Assembly (NCBI GenBank): GCA_002427885.1
Contig: DIZI01000016.1
Span: forward strand, 82,829-146,828
Source of the DNA: Paludibacter sp. UBA6032
GTDB lineage: Bacteria; Bacteroidota; Bacteroidia; Bacteroidales; Paludibacteraceae
DNA: 64,000 nt
Direction of reading: 5' to 3'
In this document: in pieces, positions 18,071 to 27,058 of the stretch
Layout of the letters: each line of letters opens with the position of its first letter
How positions within the stretch are numbered: the first letter of the stretch is position 1
Translations under genes and position numbers: made by a program
The notes under the pieces: model-generated
What the model was told of the DNA's origin: nothing
Seen by the model: only the letters and a program-made list of their open reading frames with translations
Databases searched by the model: none

Positions 18071-18142
18071 GTAATGAATATTTTAAGGGAATAAAACAAC
18101 CGATTTTCCAATCGTTCATTTTACACACTGCTTCTTGTGCGC

Positions 18143-18547
18143 TTATTCTTCTATGGCCAAATCTTGATAGTAATTCAAAGCCCCTGAAGCATAATCGATG
18201 AAGATCCAAAGCCCCTGGATCCAGAAATTTGCCTTATCCCTTGTTTTTGACACATTAACCTTTTGGCGACCGTTTTTATTTTCTATTTCAAGCTGTAATT
18301 CATTCGGAGCTAAATCAAGGTAATAACGGCGAACAACGAACGGAGACGATTTGTCGCTTCCGTCGTAAACAATTTTATATTTCAGCTCTTTTCCATTCTG
18401 AAATACTTTTATATCTTTGTTGGAATTTGTGATTGAGATATTTATAGCTTTCTTTAAATCTCCGTCCTTTTGTAACCGAAGAATAGTTCCACAACTCGTA
18501 TTCAAAAACAAAATACAGAGGAATAATATATAGTTAATTGATTTCAT
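18143..18547 (-). CDS. Small lipoprotein, related to its upstream neighbour
   Basis: A 134-residue protein with a lipoprotein signal peptide (MKSINYILFLCILFLNTSC, Cys19). ATG 18547 gives the signal peptide directly; an ATG at 18559 would add four residues. After the lipobox come a GTI segment, a FQNGKELKYKIV strand and a short hydrophobic WIQGLWIFIDYASGAL stretch near the C-terminus. This plan matches the next gene upstream (SCATI, FIDGKPIKCKMV, YLFLDLLTGGYGTLIDVL), so I read the two as distant paralogs. No family is recognised. Confidence 0.7.
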   Translation of the reverse strand: MKSINYILFLCILFLNTSCGTILRLQKDGDLKKAINISITNSNKDIKVFQNGKELKYKIVYDGSDKSSPFVVRRYYLDLAPNELQLEIENKNGRQKVNVSKTRDKANFWIQGLWIFIDYASGALNYYQDLAIEE

Positions 18548-18575
18548 ATTGGCAGTCATTTATATTAGCATTTGA

Positions 18576-19223
18576 TTATTTGTTTTTGTTTACAGAAGAT
18601 GGGGTCAGTTTTGTTTGCACCTTAGTATTATAAAAGACTGTGGCGTTTTTGTTGCTTGCTACCTTCTCCATGTCTACGCTAGGTAGTTTCATTAAAGAAT
18701 TGTCCAAAACATCAATTAAAGTACCATAACCTCCCGTTAGTAAATCAAGAAATAGATATCCTGATACTTCATCTGCAATGTTTCGTTTCAACAAAATATC
18801 TTTCTGACCGTATTTTTCATTTTTGACTGTCAATGTGTAGTATTTGTGTACAGGATTTACTTTGATTGCCGGTTTAGAAGTTACTTTAAAAGTATTGTAA
18901 TAATAACCACTTGCCACTTGCGTTGCACTAAATTCAACCATTTTACATTTAATAGGCTTTCCATCAATAAAAAATTGGGTATTTGCAAGATCATTGGAGT
19001 TTATATCAAAATATACGGGACATGTAAAGTCATTATATGCATATACTATTGTTGCACAGCTTGAAAAGCAAAACATTATCACAAGGCAGCTTATTAACGG
19101 TATTGCAATTCTCCGAATACCTCTTGTGTGGCTATTTTTAGAAAAATGTATTTTCCTGAGAATCAAAATAATTTCGTTTTTGCACTTCTGTTTAAACGCT
19201 TTAAATAATAGTTCTTTTTTCAT
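18576..19223 (-). CDS. Probable lipoprotein with long N-terminal extension
   Basis: A 215-residue protein from ATG 19223. A GTG at 19256 would add 11 lysine-rich residues and overlap the upstream BspA stop (GTGA), a possible coupled start. A basic segment of about 40 residues precedes the hydrophobic stretch and lipobox CFSSC, an unusually long n-region for a lipoprotein; no standard start codon lies closer. The mature part resembles the 18143 gene. It is 29 bases upstream of that gene and directly downstream of the BspA gene, so all three are likely one operon. The function is unknown. Confidence 0.7.
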   Translation of the reverse strand: MKKELLFKAFKQKCKNEIILILRKIHFSKNSHTRGIRRIAIPLISCLVIMFCFSSCATIVYAYNDFTCPVYFDINSNDLANTQFFIDGKPIKCKMVEFSATQVASGYYYNTFKVTSKPAIKVNPVHKYYTLTVKNEKYGQKDILLKRNIADEVSGYLFLDLLTGGYGTLIDVLDNSLMKLPSVDMEKVASNKNATVFYNTKVQTKLTPSSVNKNK

Positions 19224-19252
19224 TTGTTTGTTTTTAATTTTGTTTTTAATTT

Positions 19253-21586
19253 TCACAATACAACCTTCACCGTTTTACTTGTAGTCTTTACTAAATAAAT
19301 CCCATTGTCACGCACAGCTAGGATTAAGCGATCACCTTTTGATTGGACGGTTTGTAGTTGCACACCAACAAGATTATAAACCGACACCGTTTCTCCCAAC
19401 GTTGTTCCTTCTACAATTATTGCAGACTGAGTTGGATAGACTTTTACATTTGAGTTCGTCAAAGTTGGAACAGCAGAAGGTGCTCCTTTCTTGATAATAG
19501 TTCCCGGGAAAATGCCTATCCAAGTCGTATTGGCTTTATAGGCGGTTACTGCGGCATCGGTTGGAACAAACACGTCAGTAATAACAATTGTGCCATCTTG
19601 AGTTGCTGCGAAACAATTGCCTCCTATCGTAGGTGGTGTGGGATTTAAGCTATAGATTGTTTTGATACCGGTACACGCACCAAATGCAGCACCCCCTATA
19701 CTGGTTAGAGTAGCTGGAAGGATTAAAGTGTTGGCTATACCAGTACATCCCGTAAAAGCACGGATTTCTATAGTAGTGAGCATGTTTGATAGTGTTATGG
19801 CAGTAATGCCGGTGCAATAGTAAAAAGCAGAATTACCTATGTTAATTACGGAATTAGGAACTGTATATGCACCCGTTTTACCAGCAGGATATTGTATTAT
19901 TTTAGTTTGGTTTTTATTAAAAAGAACTCCATTAATTGTTGAAAAAAATTGATTGGTCTCAGGGACAATAAAATCGGTTATGCCAGAACAACCACTATAA
20001 GGACCATATCCAATACTGGTTAGCGCGGTAGGGAAGGTAACAGCACCTATAATCCCAGTACAACCGCTAAAAGCACCATCTTTAATTTTCTTAAGTGCCG
20101 TAGGGAAAGTTAATGATGTAATACTTGTGCAACCATAAAAAGAAGCTCCTCCTATGCTGTCGAGCCCTGCAGGGAAGTTTATGGCAGTGAGACCAGTACA
20201 ATTCATAAAAGCATTATCTCCTATACTAGTCATTCCAGTGGGTAGGGCTATGGTTTTGAGGGTGGTTTTACCTTTACCAGTGGCACCATTCACAAAAGCA
20301 ACACCTGGTAGTTGGTTTGCAGGATAAGCTGTTGAAAACGCTACAATACTTGCAAAACTAATATCTATTACGGCGAGCAGTGGCATTGAATTTAAGGTGC
20401 CAAAATCACGAATATCGATATTTCCAGTAACGGTAAGATTTGTAACTGATGATTTTTCTGTATCCGTTAATAAATAGCTCAATGTACCGGCTGTTGTTAC
20501 ATTAACCGTTTTGGAAACTGGCGTGGGTATCGATGCTGCAGCTTGCGTTGCAGAAATTACAATAGTTGCAACACCTACACCGGTAATAGTTAAATTAGCG
20601 GTGCGAGATGAATTTTCTGTATTTGCTGTTGTAGCAGTTACTGTTATTGTTCCATTGTTTGAACCTGATGTTGGACTAACAACACAAACGGATTGATCGC
20701 TCGTTATTGTCCAACTTGTGTTAGAAGTAATAGTAAATGTAGTTGAGCTGTTGGCCGCAGACGATACCTGTAATGCTGTTGCCGAAACTGATAAAAATGG
20801 TCCACCAATTGTTCCTACTTTTTTAATAATTGTTCCCGGGAATGCAGTTATCCAATCATAATTGGCTCTAAAAGCAGTAACTGCGGCATCTGTAGGCACA
20901 AATACGTCATTAATACTTTTACCATTGAACCAATCCTTATCAACAGTTGGTGGTGTAGTGGTTAAGCAATTAAATGTTTTTAAATTACTACAACCAAAAG
21001 CCCATGTTTTAATTGATGTAACAGCATTTCCAATTGTTAGACTTAATAGTCCGGAGCAATCGTATAAAATATTAGCATTTATAACAGTAACTCCATTTGG
21101 AATAACAATATCGGTAAATGAATTACAACTCTGAAAAGCTCTGGCATTTATAGTTGTAACTGTTTCGGGAATGGTTATATTTGTCAAATTTAGACATCCA
21201 TAAAATGCACTATTACCAATTGAAGATAATGCATTTGGAAGTGTTATTTTTGTTAAACTTAGTTTCTGCGATTTTCCCATGTAGAAAGACTCGCTTGGTA
21301 TTTCATTAGCAGGATAGACAGTTGTATTAGTTGATGTACCTAATGTGCCCGAATAATCAACAATTGTTGCACCACTTAGATCAATTTCTGCGATTGCAGT
21401 CATATTATCACGCATCGTTTTAAAGTCACGGGCATCAATCGTTCCTGTAACAGTAAGGTTAGTAACTGTGCTTAAATCAGCACCTACAGCAGTTGCCAAA
21501 CTACCGGCAACATTATTAACGGTTAATGAGAAAGCACCTTGCCCCATCATGATAAGGCTTAGCAATAGAAAGATTGTTTTTTTCAT
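19253..21586 (-). CDS. BspA-type LRR surface protein with BACON domain and T9SS domain
   Basis: A 777-residue secreted protein: signal peptide (1-20); first LRR_5 block (about 95-240); a BACON-type beta domain (about 262-345) with FTITSNTSWTITSD and VVSPTSGSNNGTITVTA; a second, longer LRR_5 block (about 355-690); and a type A T9SS sorting domain (about 705-777). BACON domains are thought to bind carbohydrate or mucin. The conserved TVTGTIDARDFKTM module occurs after the signal peptide and again in variant form after the BACON domain, suggesting internal duplication. It heads an operon with two lipoprotein genes. Confidence 0.92.
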   Translation of the reverse strand: MKKTIFLLLSLIMMGQGAFSLTVNNVAGSLATAVGADLSTVTNLTVTGTIDARDFKTMRDNMTAIAEIDLSGATIVDYSGTLGTSTNTTVYPANEIPSESFYMGKSQKLSLTKITLPNALSSIGNSAFYGCLNLTNITIPETVTTINARAFQSCNSFTDIVIPNGVTVINANILYDCSGLLSLTIGNAVTSIKTWAFGCSNLKTFNCLTTTPPTVDKDWFNGKSINDVFVPTDAAVTAFRANYDWITAFPGTIIKKVGTIGGPFLSVSATALQVSSAANSSTTFTITSNTSWTITSDQSVCVVSPTSGSNNGTITVTATTANTENSSRTANLTITGVGVATIVISATQAAASIPTPVSKTVNVTTAGTLSYLLTDTEKSSVTNLTVTGNIDIRDFGTLNSMPLLAVIDISFASIVAFSTAYPANQLPGVAFVNGATGKGKTTLKTIALPTGMTSIGDNAFMNCTGLTAINFPAGLDSIGGASFYGCTSITSLTFPTALKKIKDGAFSGCTGIIGAVTFPTALTSIGYGPYSGCSGITDFIVPETNQFFSTINGVLFNKNQTKIIQYPAGKTGAYTVPNSVINIGNSAFYYCTGITAITLSNMLTTIEIRAFTGCTGIANTLILPATLTSIGGAAFGACTGIKTIYSLNPTPPTIGGNCFAATQDGTIVITDVFVPTDAAVTAYKANTTWIGIFPGTIIKKGAPSAVPTLTNSNVKVYPTQSAIIVEGTTLGETVSVYNLVGVQLQTVQSKGDRLILAVRDNGIYLVKTTSKTVKVVL

Positions 21587-21695
21587 AATTATTGTTTTGC
21601 AGTCGTCAAACCTGATAAAAAGCCTGAATAACCAGTTTATAATTCTCAGAATAGCTTAAATAATATCAGCAATTTTTTTTATGAAAGTATTAAAC

Positions 21696-21744
21696 CCGAA
21701 AGCAAATATTATTAATCAGTTTATTTTTTAATGTCTGCTTTCGG
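21696..21744 (-). terminator. Terminator-like inverted repeat after the PQQ-propeller gene
   Basis: CCGAAAGCA (21696-21704) and TGCTTTCGG (21736-21744) form a 9-base stem with a 31-base AT-rich loop downstream of the minus-strand gene ending at 21778. The long loop makes it a weak candidate. Confidence 0.4.
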
Positions 21745-21777
21745 ATTTCATTAAACGCGGTTATTCTTGCCAACGAT

Positions 21778-22998
21778 CTATTTATTGATGACAACCACTT
21801 TGTTGGCTTCGTTTATTAACACCAAAGCATTATCCAGCAATGCCATATCAACAACAACTGCATCGACATCGATGGTCTTTACAAGCTTTCCTTTAGCCAC
21901 ATCGAGCACAGTTATATTCTGAACGAAATCTTTTTTGATTCTTTTTCCTCCGGCAATATAAACAGCATTTTCATCGGCGCAAAGGAAATTCCCGTTTGAA
22001 TTTTTGACACCCAAAAATCCGCTATATCGTACACCACGAAGTAATGGAAGTCCAATATCTTTTTTGTTTTCCCAAACTTTTTTCCCTTTAATTGTAAAAG
22101 CCATTACATCAAAATTGGTGGCAACAAATAATGTACTGCTATTATGTGTCAACGAACTAGCACCGCTGCCAGCGTTTCCATTGGCATCCACAAATTCATC
22201 CCAATCTTTATCAAGATTTTCCTTTATACAAAACAATCTGGCAACCCCATCCTTTTGGCCTTTTGGACCTGTAGGACAATTTGCCAGAAATATTTGATTT
22301 TGAAAAAATATCGGAGCGATATTCATAACTTGTAAAGCGGAGAAAACACCATACATAACTTTTTGTTTTGTGAGTTTTCCATCTAAATCTATCAATGAAA
22401 GTCTTGAAGATGTGGCAGCGTAAATTGCATTGTTTGCTATTAAAGGTTGGTTTGGCGTAAAGTGATCAAAAATATTTTTTCCGATTTTTATCTTTTCACC
22501 TACGAAAGTTTTTGATTTTAGAGCTCCGGATGCTAAATTGAAAATATAAAGTGAGTCATTGCTCATAAGTGTTACAATATCTTTATCCATTGATGGATAG
22601 GAAATTTGAGTATTACCATTGATTTTCGTCGACCATTTTTCATTGCCACTTAAATCAAGTATTCCTAATTCATCATCGGTAATTATGATTTTGTCCCACA
22701 ATGAACTAAAGCTGCTGAAAAGTTTACCTTCCCTGCCCTTATAGATATAATTACTGTAAGCAATTAAGCCGTCTTTTATTTCTAACAGTCGAATTGAAGT
22801 CTCCGGAAGTTGTTTCTCCCAAAGAACGGTTAAGTCTGGTTTTAGAGCGGCTACACCCTTTTGTCCGGCTACATAAATAATACCTTTATCGACTTTCAAC
22901 GAAGTGAAATTACCGATAGTTAAGCTCTGGGAATTTGTCGAAATTGCAATAAATAATATTGCAACCAACATAAAGCATTTTGATAGTTTCGTTTTCAT
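21778..22998 (-). CDS. Secreted PQQ-like beta-propeller protein
   Basis: A 406-residue protein with a signal peptide (cleavage after about residue 23). The rest is built of blades with LKPDLTVLWEKQLP, LSGNEKWSTKING and IKGKKVWENKKDIG, the PQQ-like/YVTN type of beta-propeller. No T9SS domain is present, so it is probably periplasmic. No catalytic residues are evident, and an interaction or scaffold role is possible. It is divergent from transaldolase, with a -7 box at 23050-23043. Confidence 0.8.
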   Translation of the reverse strand: MKTKLSKCFMLVAILFIAISTNSQSLTIGNFTSLKVDKGIIYVAGQKGVAALKPDLTVLWEKQLPETSIRLLEIKDGLIAYSNYIYKGREGKLFSSFSSLWDKIIITDDELGILDLSGNEKWSTKINGNTQISYPSMDKDIVTLMSNDSLYIFNLASGALKSKTFVGEKIKIGKNIFDHFTPNQPLIANNAIYAATSSRLSLIDLDGKLTKQKVMYGVFSALQVMNIAPIFFQNQIFLANCPTGPKGQKDGVARLFCIKENLDKDWDEFVDANGNAGSGASSLTHNSSTLFVATNFDVMAFTIKGKKVWENKKDIGLPLLRGVRYSGFLGVKNSNGNFLCADENAVYIAGGKRIKKDFVQNITVLDVAKGKLVKTIDVDAVVVDMALLDNALVLINEANKVVVINK

Positions 22999-23042
22999 TT
23001 TGATAATTATGAATTGATTTATTACTTAAGATTAATTTGGAG

Positions 23043-23050
23043 CAAAAATA
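23043..23050 (-). promoter_or_regulatory. -7 box (TATTTTTG) for the PQQ-propeller gene
   Basis: A perfect minus-strand TAnnTTTG about 45 bases before the ATG at 22998. No clear -33 box. Confidence 0.5.
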
Positions 23051-23208
23051 TACTAAAAGAAAAACAGCGGTGTTAATATACATAAATGTTGACAAATTAA
23101 AATCCAAGTAAATGACTTTCCGTAATTAATAATTTTATCGAAATCTGAACAAATTTGCTTCTTAATCAGTTAGTTCTAACAGAGAGATAAACACTAAAAA
23201 AATGAATT

Positions 23209-24165
23209 ATGAATCTACTGGATCAATTAAAATCTCACACCAAAGTTGTAGCCGACACGGGTGATTTTGAATCAATTTCAGCTTATAAACCGGCTGATGC
23301 AACCACCAATCCATCGTTGATTTATGCAGCTGCTATGGATGCCAAATACAGTTCGCTTATTGACGATGCTTTGCTTTATGCCAAAGGAAAATCGAATGAT
23401 AAAAGCGTTCAACTGAAACTGGCTCTGGACAAACTGGCAGTAAATTTCGGATTAAAAATTCTGGAAATTGTTCCCGGCCGCGTTTCAACCGAAGTAGATG
23501 CACGCCTTTCTTTTGACACGAAAGGAACCATTGCCAAAGCACATGAGTTAATAGCTCTTTACGAGGCAAACGGCATTTCGCGGGAGCGGATTCTGATTAA
23601 AACGGCTTCCACCTGGGAAGGAATTCTGGCTGCAGAAATGCTCGAAAAAGAAGGAATACATTGTAACTTAACCTTGCTTTTTTCCTTTGCACAGGCCGTT
23701 CGTTGCGCTCAAGCAAATGTAACACTGATTTCACCCTTCGTTGGCCGGATTCTCGACTGGTACAAAAAAGATCGTGGTGTGACCGAAATAGCTGCACCTG
23801 AAGATCCCGGTGTTTTGTCGGTAACCGAAATCTTCAATTATTATAAAAAATACGGATACAACACCATCGTGATGGGAGCCAGTTTCCGAAATATCGGAGA
23901 AATTATTGAATTGGTTGGGTGCGATGCCCTCACCATTTCACCAACACTCCTGAAAGAACTGGAAAGTTCGGAAGGTAAACTGGAACTGAAACTGGATGCA
24001 AAAAATGCAAAAGTTATGGAAATAAGTAAGGTAGAAATGGACGAAAAAACCTTCCGCTGGATGATGAACGAAGATGCGATGGCTACCGAGAAACTGGCCG
24101 AAGGCATCCGTAATTTCACCAAAGATTTGGTAAAACTGGAAAAACATCTGGCTTCACTGCTTTGA
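23209..24165 (+). CDS. tal: Transaldolase
   Basis: A 318-residue cytosolic enzyme of the non-oxidative pentose phosphate pathway, close to the TalA/TalB length. It transfers a dihydroxyacetone unit between sedoheptulose-7-phosphate and glyceraldehyde-3-phosphate. The Schiff-base lysine is in RILIKTASTWEG (about residue 132), and the N-terminal DATTNPSL and the phosphate-binding SPFVGRILDWYKK motifs are present. It is a single gene with its own terminator. Confidence 0.96.
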   Translation: MNLLDQLKSHTKVVADTGDFESISAYKPADATTNPSLIYAAAMDAKYSSLIDDALLYAKGKSNDKSVQLKLALDKLAVNFGLKILEIVPGRVSTEVDARLSFDTKGTIAKAHELIALYEANGISRERILIKTASTWEGILAAEMLEKEGIHCNLTLLFSFAQAVRCAQANVTLISPFVGRILDWYKKDRGVTEIAAPEDPGVLSVTEIFNYYKKYGYNTIVMGASFRNIGEIIELVGCDALTISPTLLKELESSEGKLELKLDAKNAKVMEISKVEMDEKTFRWMMNEDAMATEKLAEGIRNFTKDLVKLEKHLASLL

Positions 24166-24186
24166 GAATGTAATGATTATTGAATA

Positions 24187-24218
24187 AAAAAGGGAAATCT
24201 TACGACTTCCCTTTTTTA
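24187..24218 (+). terminator. Rho-independent terminator of transaldolase
   Basis: An A-run, an AAGGGAA/TTCCCTT stem and a T6 tail, about 20 bases after the stop. Confidence 0.8.
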
Positions 24219-24304
24219 TTATACAAATCTCGAATTACAAATTTAAACTTTCATAAATGAAATTGCGTTATAAAAAAATATTATTCCAATTTTCAAATTT
24301 GTAA

Positions 24305-26242
24305 ATGAAAAAATACAGCTTATTATTAGTACTGATTTCGATTGCTGTTTTTTTTCAGGCGCAAGAAGTTGCTACAATAATTACTAATCTAAAAAATGAG
24401 TTGAAGAGTAACGCGGAAGAAACTAAAAAGGCTTCTATTTACTCCGATTTAACATGGTACTATTCTACAGTTTCTATTGATTCTGCATTGTATTATGGCA
24501 AAAAAGCGATTGAGGAATCAAAAAGAACAGGTGATTCTACGCTGATAGCCCAGGTATACAGTGATATCGGTGCTGTATATTTCAGGAAAGGAGACTTTAG
24601 CAGTTCTAAGGATAACTACTTAGAGGCTTATAAAATCAGAAAAGCCAGAAAAGATTACAAAGGATTGGCTAAGATTAATAACAATCTGGCTAATATATAT
24701 GAACAAGAAGGAGATTATAAGTTGGCAATGGCTAAGTTTTTGGAAGCATTGCAATACTTCGAAAGCATACAAGATGACAAAAACATCAATACAATTAAAG
24801 GGAATATAGGGCTAATACTTTTAAAAATTAAAAATTATCCGAAAGCATTAAAATACATTTCAGAAGTTATAAAATATCAGGAAGATAACAATTTAACTGA
24901 AGGATTATGTGTTTCTTGTTTGAATTTAGGAAATGTTTATTTGCAAATGAACGATACGGTCAGTGCGTTAAAACAGTATAAGAAAAGTTTGAAAGCTTGT
25001 ACCTTAGTCGGAGATAATAAGGGGATGGCAAGCGGTTATAATAATATTGGATCTATCAAGTCTGAGCAAAAAAAATCAAAAGATGCTCTGGAACTTTATT
25101 CTAAATCCAAACTATACAGGGAACAATTACATTCCGATTTAGATAAAGCCGACTTTGATTTAAATTTTGCCAAAGAACTCATTGTTGCAAAACAATATCT
25201 TGAAGCAAAAAGCCTATTGTTAGCCGTTGAGAAAATTTTTCTGAAAGAAGATATTAAAGAAAAATTACAGGTAAATTATAAATCGTTGATTACGGTATAC
25301 GGTAAGTTGAACCAACAAGATAGTATGAATTTATATGTTGATAAAATTGTAAATCTCAACCGGCAATTACTTGAAAATTCTGTTCTCAAACAAACTGCAG
25401 AGCTCGAAACAAAATATCAAACCGAAAAGAAAGAAAAACTATTGCTGCAGGATAAAGCCGAAACAAGACAAAAGAATATAATGTTGATAAGCATTTCAGC
25501 ATTAGCATTATTAGTTGGACTGATAGGACTTTTAATTTACCGTCAACAAAAACTGAAAAACAAGCAACAAGAGCGAGAATTTAAACTCAAATCGGAAATT
25601 TCTGAAATAGAAACTCAAAATAAATTACAGGAACAGCGTTTGACAATCTCGCGTGATTTACACGATAATATCGGCTCTCAGCTTACCTATATCATTTCGT
25701 CAATAAACAACTTGAAATACAGATTGAAAGATGATGCGAGAATTAGTGGACAACTCGATAAGATAGGTGGATTTGCCGGTGAAACCATTTCGGAACTTCG
25801 CGATACTATTTGGGCCGTAAACTCCAATAACATAAAATTCGATGATCTGCGTGTCCGCATTTATAATGCCATCGAAAAGGTAAAACATGCAAAGCCGGAC
25901 ATTAAGATTGATTTCAAAATAGATGAACAATTGGACAAAATACAATTGACAGCTTTTGTGGGGCTGAATATTTTCCGAACTATTCAGGAAGTTGTGAATA
26001 ATGCCCTGAAATATGCCGATGCAACTGTCATAAGCATTGAAATTCTTAGTTGTGATAATTCAATAGAAATCACAGCAGGAGACAATGGAAAGGGTTTTGA
26101 TATGGAAACTGTTTCGAGAGGCAATGGATTGAACAATATGGCAAAACGCATCGATGACATTGGGGGAGAATTCTCACTTAATTCAAAACCAGCAGAAGGT
26201 ACGCAAATTAAAATAAGCATTGACAAAGAAAAACTATTCTAA
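24305..26242 (+). CDS. TPR-containing sensor histidine kinase (NarL/DesK-type HisKA_3)
   Basis: A 645-residue protein: signal peptide (1-19), tetratricopeptide repeats (about 30-340) predicted outside the membrane, a coiled coil, one membrane helix (about 392-412), a HisKA_3 dimerisation domain with phospho-acceptor His453 in RDLHDNIGSQL, and a HATPase_c domain (about 540-645) with an N box (EVVNNALKYA) and GDNGKGFD. It would phosphorylate the regulator encoded 11 bases downstream. The periplasmic TPR domain suggests a protein or peptide signal; the signal itself is unknown. Confidence 0.94.
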   Translation: MKKYSLLLVLISIAVFFQAQEVATIITNLKNELKSNAEETKKASIYSDLTWYYSTVSIDSALYYGKKAIEESKRTGDSTLIAQVYSDIGAVYFRKGDFSSSKDNYLEAYKIRKARKDYKGLAKINNNLANIYEQEGDYKLAMAKFLEALQYFESIQDDKNINTIKGNIGLILLKIKNYPKALKYISEVIKYQEDNNLTEGLCVSCLNLGNVYLQMNDTVSALKQYKKSLKACTLVGDNKGMASGYNNIGSIKSEQKKSKDALELYSKSKLYREQLHSDLDKADFDLNFAKELIVAKQYLEAKSLLLAVEKIFLKEDIKEKLQVNYKSLITVYGKLNQQDSMNLYVDKIVNLNRQLLENSVLKQTAELETKYQTEKKEKLLLQDKAETRQKNIMLISISALALLVGLIGLLIYRQQKLKNKQQEREFKLKSEISEIETQNKLQEQRLTISRDLHDNIGSQLTYIISSINNLKYRLKDDARISGQLDKIGGFAGETISELRDTIWAVNSNNIKFDDLRVRIYNAIEKVKHAKPDIKIDFKIDEQLDKIQLTAFVGLNIFRTIQEVVNNALKYADATVISIEILSCDNSIEITAGDNGKGFDMETVSRGNGLNNMAKRIDDIGGEFSLNSKPAEGTQIKISIDKEKLF

Positions 26243-26253
26243 CAAATTGAGTT

Positions 26254-26901
26254 ATGATACGCATTGTTTTAGTTGACGATAATCGGTTGATGCAGCAAAC
26301 CGTTGCTGAGAAATTGTCATTTTTTGATGATATCAATTGTAAATTTAAAGCAGATAACGGATTTGTCTTGCTCGAACGGCTAATTGAAAATCATAATGTC
26401 GACATGATTTTGATGGATATTGAAATGCCAAAAATGAATGGTATTGAGGCCACCGCTCTGGTGAAGTCCAAATATCCGCATATAAAAATAGTAATGCTGA
26501 CCGTATTTGATAATGATGAGAACATCTTTAAAGCTATAAAAGCCGGAGCAGATGGTTATCTGCTCAAAGACATATCACCCGACGATTTATACCGAAGTAT
26601 AACGGAAACACTCAACGGCGGAGCTTCCATGACTCCTTCCATTGCGCTTAAAACACTTCGTATGTTTCGCGAACCTCTTGACTTTGTATATGTAAACGAA
26701 TCTACAGATATAACCCTTACCTCCCGCGAAACTGAAGTACTAATACAACTGACTACCGGCATTACATATGACCAAATTGCTGACAACCTGAACATTTCGT
26801 ATGGAACAGTCCGTAAACACATCGAAAACATCTACACCAAACTGCAGGTCTGCAACAAACTTGAAGCTATCCAAAAAGCCAAATACAACAAGTTGATTTA
26901 A
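26254..26901 (+). CDS. NarL/FixJ-family response regulator
   Basis: A 215-residue protein. The receiver domain has the acidic pair DD (8-9), phospho-acceptor Asp55 in ILMDIEMPKM, and the conserved Thr and Lys (MLTVFD, YLLKDISPDD). The LuxR-type helix-turn-helix is LTSRETEVLIQLTTGITYDQIA through NISYGTVRKHIENIYTKL. It pairs with the preceding kinase. Targets are unknown; the next gene, an RCC1-repeat T9SS protein, is a positional candidate. Confidence 0.95.
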   Translation: MIRIVLVDDNRLMQQTVAEKLSFFDDINCKFKADNGFVLLERLIENHNVDMILMDIEMPKMNGIEATALVKSKYPHIKIVMLTVFDNDENIFKAIKAGADGYLLKDISPDDLYRSITETLNGGASMTPSIALKTLRMFREPLDFVYVNESTDITLTSRETEVLIQLTTGITYDQIADNLNISYGTVRKHIENIYTKLQVCNKLEAIQKAKYNKLI

Positions 26902-27058
26902 AAATACGTATTTCTTCGTATTCTCTACATTTCTTCAATACTCTATTTTTGTAACGATTACAAATTGGTGATCTATTATAATCTCTCATCTACTTAAAAT
27001 CAATTTTAAGTCGATTGAAAAGTGATATATAAAAAATGAAGTTTAAACAATTTAATTG

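Noticed and set aside
19253..21586. CRISPR-like periodic repetition in the BspA and RCC1 genes
   Set aside because: The periodicity is in protein repeats of about 23 and 50 codons, not short DNA repeats with unique spacers.
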